DNA of 16,064 nt, taken from assembly GCA_026770615.1 (NCBI GenBank), contig MU632090.1:19672-35735 (forward strand), given 5' to 3'. The notes under the pieces were generated by a model. It made no database searches. It saw only the letters and a list, made by a program, of their open reading frames with translations, and had not been told where the DNA came from. Each line of letters begins with the position of its first letter. Position 1 is the stretch's first letter. A program made the translations under genes and the position numbers. Below are positions 14,295 to 16,064 of the stretch, piece by piece. This DNA is from Pavlovales sp. CCMP2436. Its lineage: Eukaryota; Haptophyta; Pavlovophyceae; Pavlovales.

Positions 14295-14575
14295 CCGCAC
14301 AGGTCCCTCGAGCTAAACTAGTCTTCTTGCTCGCGAACTGCTCAAAAGCGCACACAAGCGCGCATTGGCTCCTCCGAGGCCGCCCCGACGCCCCTCCGCA
14401 CAGGTTCCTCGAGCTAAACTAGTCTCCTTGCTCGTGAACTACTTAAAAGCGCACAAAAGCGCGCATTGGCTCCTCAGAGGCCCCTCCGCACAGGTCCCTC
14501 GAGCTAAACTAGTCTTCTTGCTCGCAAACTGCTCAAAAGCGCACAAAAGCGCGCATTGGCACCTCTAAGGCCCCC
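14295..14575. repeat. Three-copy tandem repeat of 90-101 bp
   Basis: Copies start at 14295, 14396 and 14486. Each contains TCGAGCTAAACTAGTC, CTTGCTCG and AAAAGCGCACAAAAGCGCGC-like blocks. They differ by scattered substitutions and an ~11-bp length change after the first copy. The open frame running through them is a by-product of the repeat. Confidence 0.9.
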
Positions 14576-14841
14576 CCACGCATACGTGCGAGCCAACCAC
14601 CACCCCCTCCGCCGAGGCCACCGAGACCCCCCGTGCCACACCAGCTCCACCAAGATCAACCATGCCAACCCAAAAACATCAAAGTCGAACCAAGACCATT
14701 ACGGCGCGCGAAAACGAGCACCCACTGGAACCACCGCGAAACACACACGCACACATCGAACACACCGAGGACTCAGAAGTAACTGGGCGGATCGCTTGGA
14801 ACCGGAAAGTAGTCCTCCAGGCTCCCAGGTAGGTGCCCGAG

Positions 14842-15144
14842 ATGACGAGAGGTGCCTCGCTGCGCCTGAAAAGCGCGGAGGCCTATTACGAGCACCTCGA
14901 CAAGGAGCTCCTCCCGCCCACCTCGCACGTGCGCAAGTGGTTCGAGGCAAAACTCTACGCCGTGCGCGCGTGGCACGCGCTTCACGCGTGGGCGGACCGG
15001 GTGCGGGACGACGAGCCCGACGCGGTCTACGCGCTGCCGACGCGCGTGCAGCCCTGGGGTGTCGGAGAGCGCGAGAAGCTGTGCGCCGAGCTGCGCGGTG
15101 CCGGGCACGCGCACGTTGAGGGCATGATTCTCTCCCTAATTTAG
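14842..15144 (+). CDS. GC-rich frame of unknown function, possibly a host exon
   Basis: From the ATG at 14842 the frame gives 100 residues of balanced, charged, helix-like composition (LKSAEAYYEHLDKELLPP, then VRKWFEAKLYAVRAWHALH). Third positions are mostly G or C, unlike the viral genes. Several overlapping frames are also open because of the GC bias, so being open is weak evidence. This frame is preferred for its composition: it avoids the Arg/Ala runs of the others. A CAGGTAGGT sequence sits just before the ATG at 14826-14834 and could be a splice donor. Family not recognised. Confidence 0.35.
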   Translation: MTRGASLRLKSAEAYYEHLDKELLPPTSHVRKWFEAKLYAVRAWHALHAWADRVRDDEPDAVYALPTRVQPWGVGEREKLCAELRGAGHAHVEGMILSLI

Positions 15145-15149
15145 TATGA

Positions 15150-15660
15150 GCAAGCCGCACCGTATTTGCAATACCAGCTATTTGCACCCATGAACTCATA
15201 GCCTAAATGTGATAGAACGACAATGACGAAAAGTTGTATGGTGCGTTTTTCGGTACGGCTGTAGCTTTGCAACTGAAGATGCTTTTCGACCAACTATCTT
15301 GAAACTCTAGAGTTCCCACCAGCTTCACACTTCGGCGTAGCGCGTAGGAGCCTGCGTCGGAGCGCTTAGATCAGCCTGACTTGAACTTGAAACATACCGC
15401 CAGCCCGAACCCCCCCTACATTAATACATATTTATGATAGACATTAATATATATACTACACTCTCGACGCGCGGCGATCCCTACGGGTGGCGAATGCTCC
15501 TCCAGGACTCGCTCTCGGCGCCGCGCGTGGACGCGAGAACGTCCAGTAGACCCTCTTTACCAGGGCCCTCGCCCCCCATCCCCTGCCTGCCTCACGGATG
15601 CCCTCCCCTCCCTCTAAGCGCAGACGCGTGCCGTTTCACCCTCTCACGATGCGCCCCAAT
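15150..15660. other. Stretch without a supported gene
   Basis: No convincing frame is seen. An AT-rich patch (TATTTATGATAGAC...TTAATATATATAC) at about 15425-15460 separates two GC-rich parts and could be a promoter for something downstream, but nothing decisive is visible. Confidence 0.4.
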
Positions 15661-15664
15661 CGGT

Positions 15665-15711
15665 GCATGGTCTGCTGGGGTATGGGGCCCCCATTCCCCA
15701 GCAGACCATGC
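15665..15711. repeat. 47-bp near-perfect palindrome
   Basis: Sixteen-base arms, GCATGGTCTGCTGGGG and its reverse complement, flank an inner ATGGGG-C-CCCCAT palindrome, with only one T/T mismatch on each side and a single central base at 15688. As single strand it would form a very stable hairpin. Confidence 0.9.
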
Positions 15712-16007
15712 CCGCGGGCCCGCGCAATATCATGCATGACATCGGTCTCCCCCCCATCGCAAGCCCCTCAGTAGACCCAGCCGACGCCATCAGGCAGGCA
15801 CCGCCACCACCCTTGGTAGGCCAGCAGCCAGACGCTCAAGCGTTTCAACCCTTCGACAGCATCACACCTTCGCATGTGCTCGACCTAGGAACCTATCGAG
15901 AGGCTAGCGGTGTTGAACGCAAGCACGAGCTAAGAGAGGATTGGAGTCCGAGACGCGGTGAGCGTCGAAGGCAGCTAGAGAGAGAGAGAGAGAGCTATAG
16001 AGCTTAA
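15708..16007 (+). CDS. Doubtful Pro/Arg-rich frame near the right edge
   Basis: From the ATG at 15708 the frame gives about 99 residues: a Pro-rich N-terminal half (QAPPPPLVGQQPDAQAF) and a charged Arg/Glu-rich C-terminal half that ends in the (AG)n microsatellite. The start codon lies in the palindrome. No family is recognised. It may be a host protein fragment or chance. Confidence 0.2.
   Translation: MPAGPRNIMHDIGLPPIASPSVDPADAIRQAPPPPLVGQQPDAQAFQPFDSITPSHVLDLGTYREASGVERKHELREDWSPRRGERRRQLERERESYRA
15976..15994. repeat. (AG)n microsatellite
   Basis: Nine uninterrupted AG units near the right edge, typical of eukaryotic genomic DNA. Confidence 0.9.
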
Positions 16008-16064
16008 TCAAGGAATAGAGAGAGCAAGCGTAACCGCCTTTTCTGTGGACGGGTGGCAAGTTCC

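Noticed and set aside
14295..14575. CRISPR array
   Set aside because: Only three copies of 90-101 bp, without unique spacers between short repeats; this is an ordinary tandem repeat.
14556..15199. Long overlapping frames on both strands (up to 187 codons)
   Set aside because: High GC removes stop codons in several frames at once, and the translations are Arg/Ala runs. Only the frame at 14842-15144 has protein-like composition.
1..16064. tRNA or rRNA genes
   Set aside because: No cloverleaf-like segment with conserved T-loop sequence or rRNA core sequence was noticed on reading. A dedicated covariance search was not possible.

Overview
The window looks like a Polinton-like virus (PLV; eukaryotic double-jelly-roll DNA virus) that is integrated in, or closely joined to, the nuclear genome of a microbial eukaryote. 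Evidence for the virus is a contiguous morphogenesis cluster in the order expected for PLVs: a single-jelly-roll penton/minor capsid protein (3964-4737), a small Gly/Ala-rich virion-type protein (4785-5096), the N-terminal half of a major capsid protein (5210 to about 5816), an A32/FtsK-HerA-type packaging ATPase (6224-6994) and a proline-rich protein (7021-8166). Genes are tightly packed and intronless, and several are preceded by an A-tract followed by TATA about 22 nt before the ATG. No DNA polymerase, helicase-primase, integrase or adenain-type protease was recognised, so the replication half of the element is missing or lies outside the window. The host species cannot be named from the sequence.

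Layout. 1-940: two small plus-strand genes, one resembling a PD-(D/E)XK nuclease fold. 950-1550: poorly supported small frames and a 12-bp tandem repeat. 1549-3854, minus strand: a class-3-type lipase, a complete F5/8C (discoidin)-like putative attachment protein, and a broken paralogue of it. 3930-8166, plus strand: the capsid/packaging cluster. 8174-11086, plus strand: a fragmented fibre locus. Its N-terminal piece begins with the same eight residues (MANVFGRL) as the minus-strand attachment protein. It is followed by a repeat-rich insert carrying a GIY-YIG nuclease fragment, then a long beta-rich fibre body that stops inside its discoidin-like domain, then an unrelated C-terminal fragment. 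11086-12270: non-coding, with low-complexity tracts and a 90-bp-arm inverted repeat. 12273-13746, minus strand: the C-terminal half of a major capsid protein, fused to truncated second copies of the proline-rich gene and the ATPase. 13783-14052: a small frame of unknown origin. 14100-16064: GC- and C-rich sequence with 90-101-bp tandem repeats, a 47-bp palindrome and a GC-rich frame, probably host flank.

The main structural result is rearrangement. An 818-bp inverted repeat (6503-7320 and 12929-13746) with one difference found by eye flanks a 5.6-kb segment holding the fibre genes, and the capsid gene is represented only by two half-genes on opposite strands. The other virion genes are open. 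This fits a recently rearranged endogenous element, or several PLV copies recombined together. A chimeric assembly is the main alternative.
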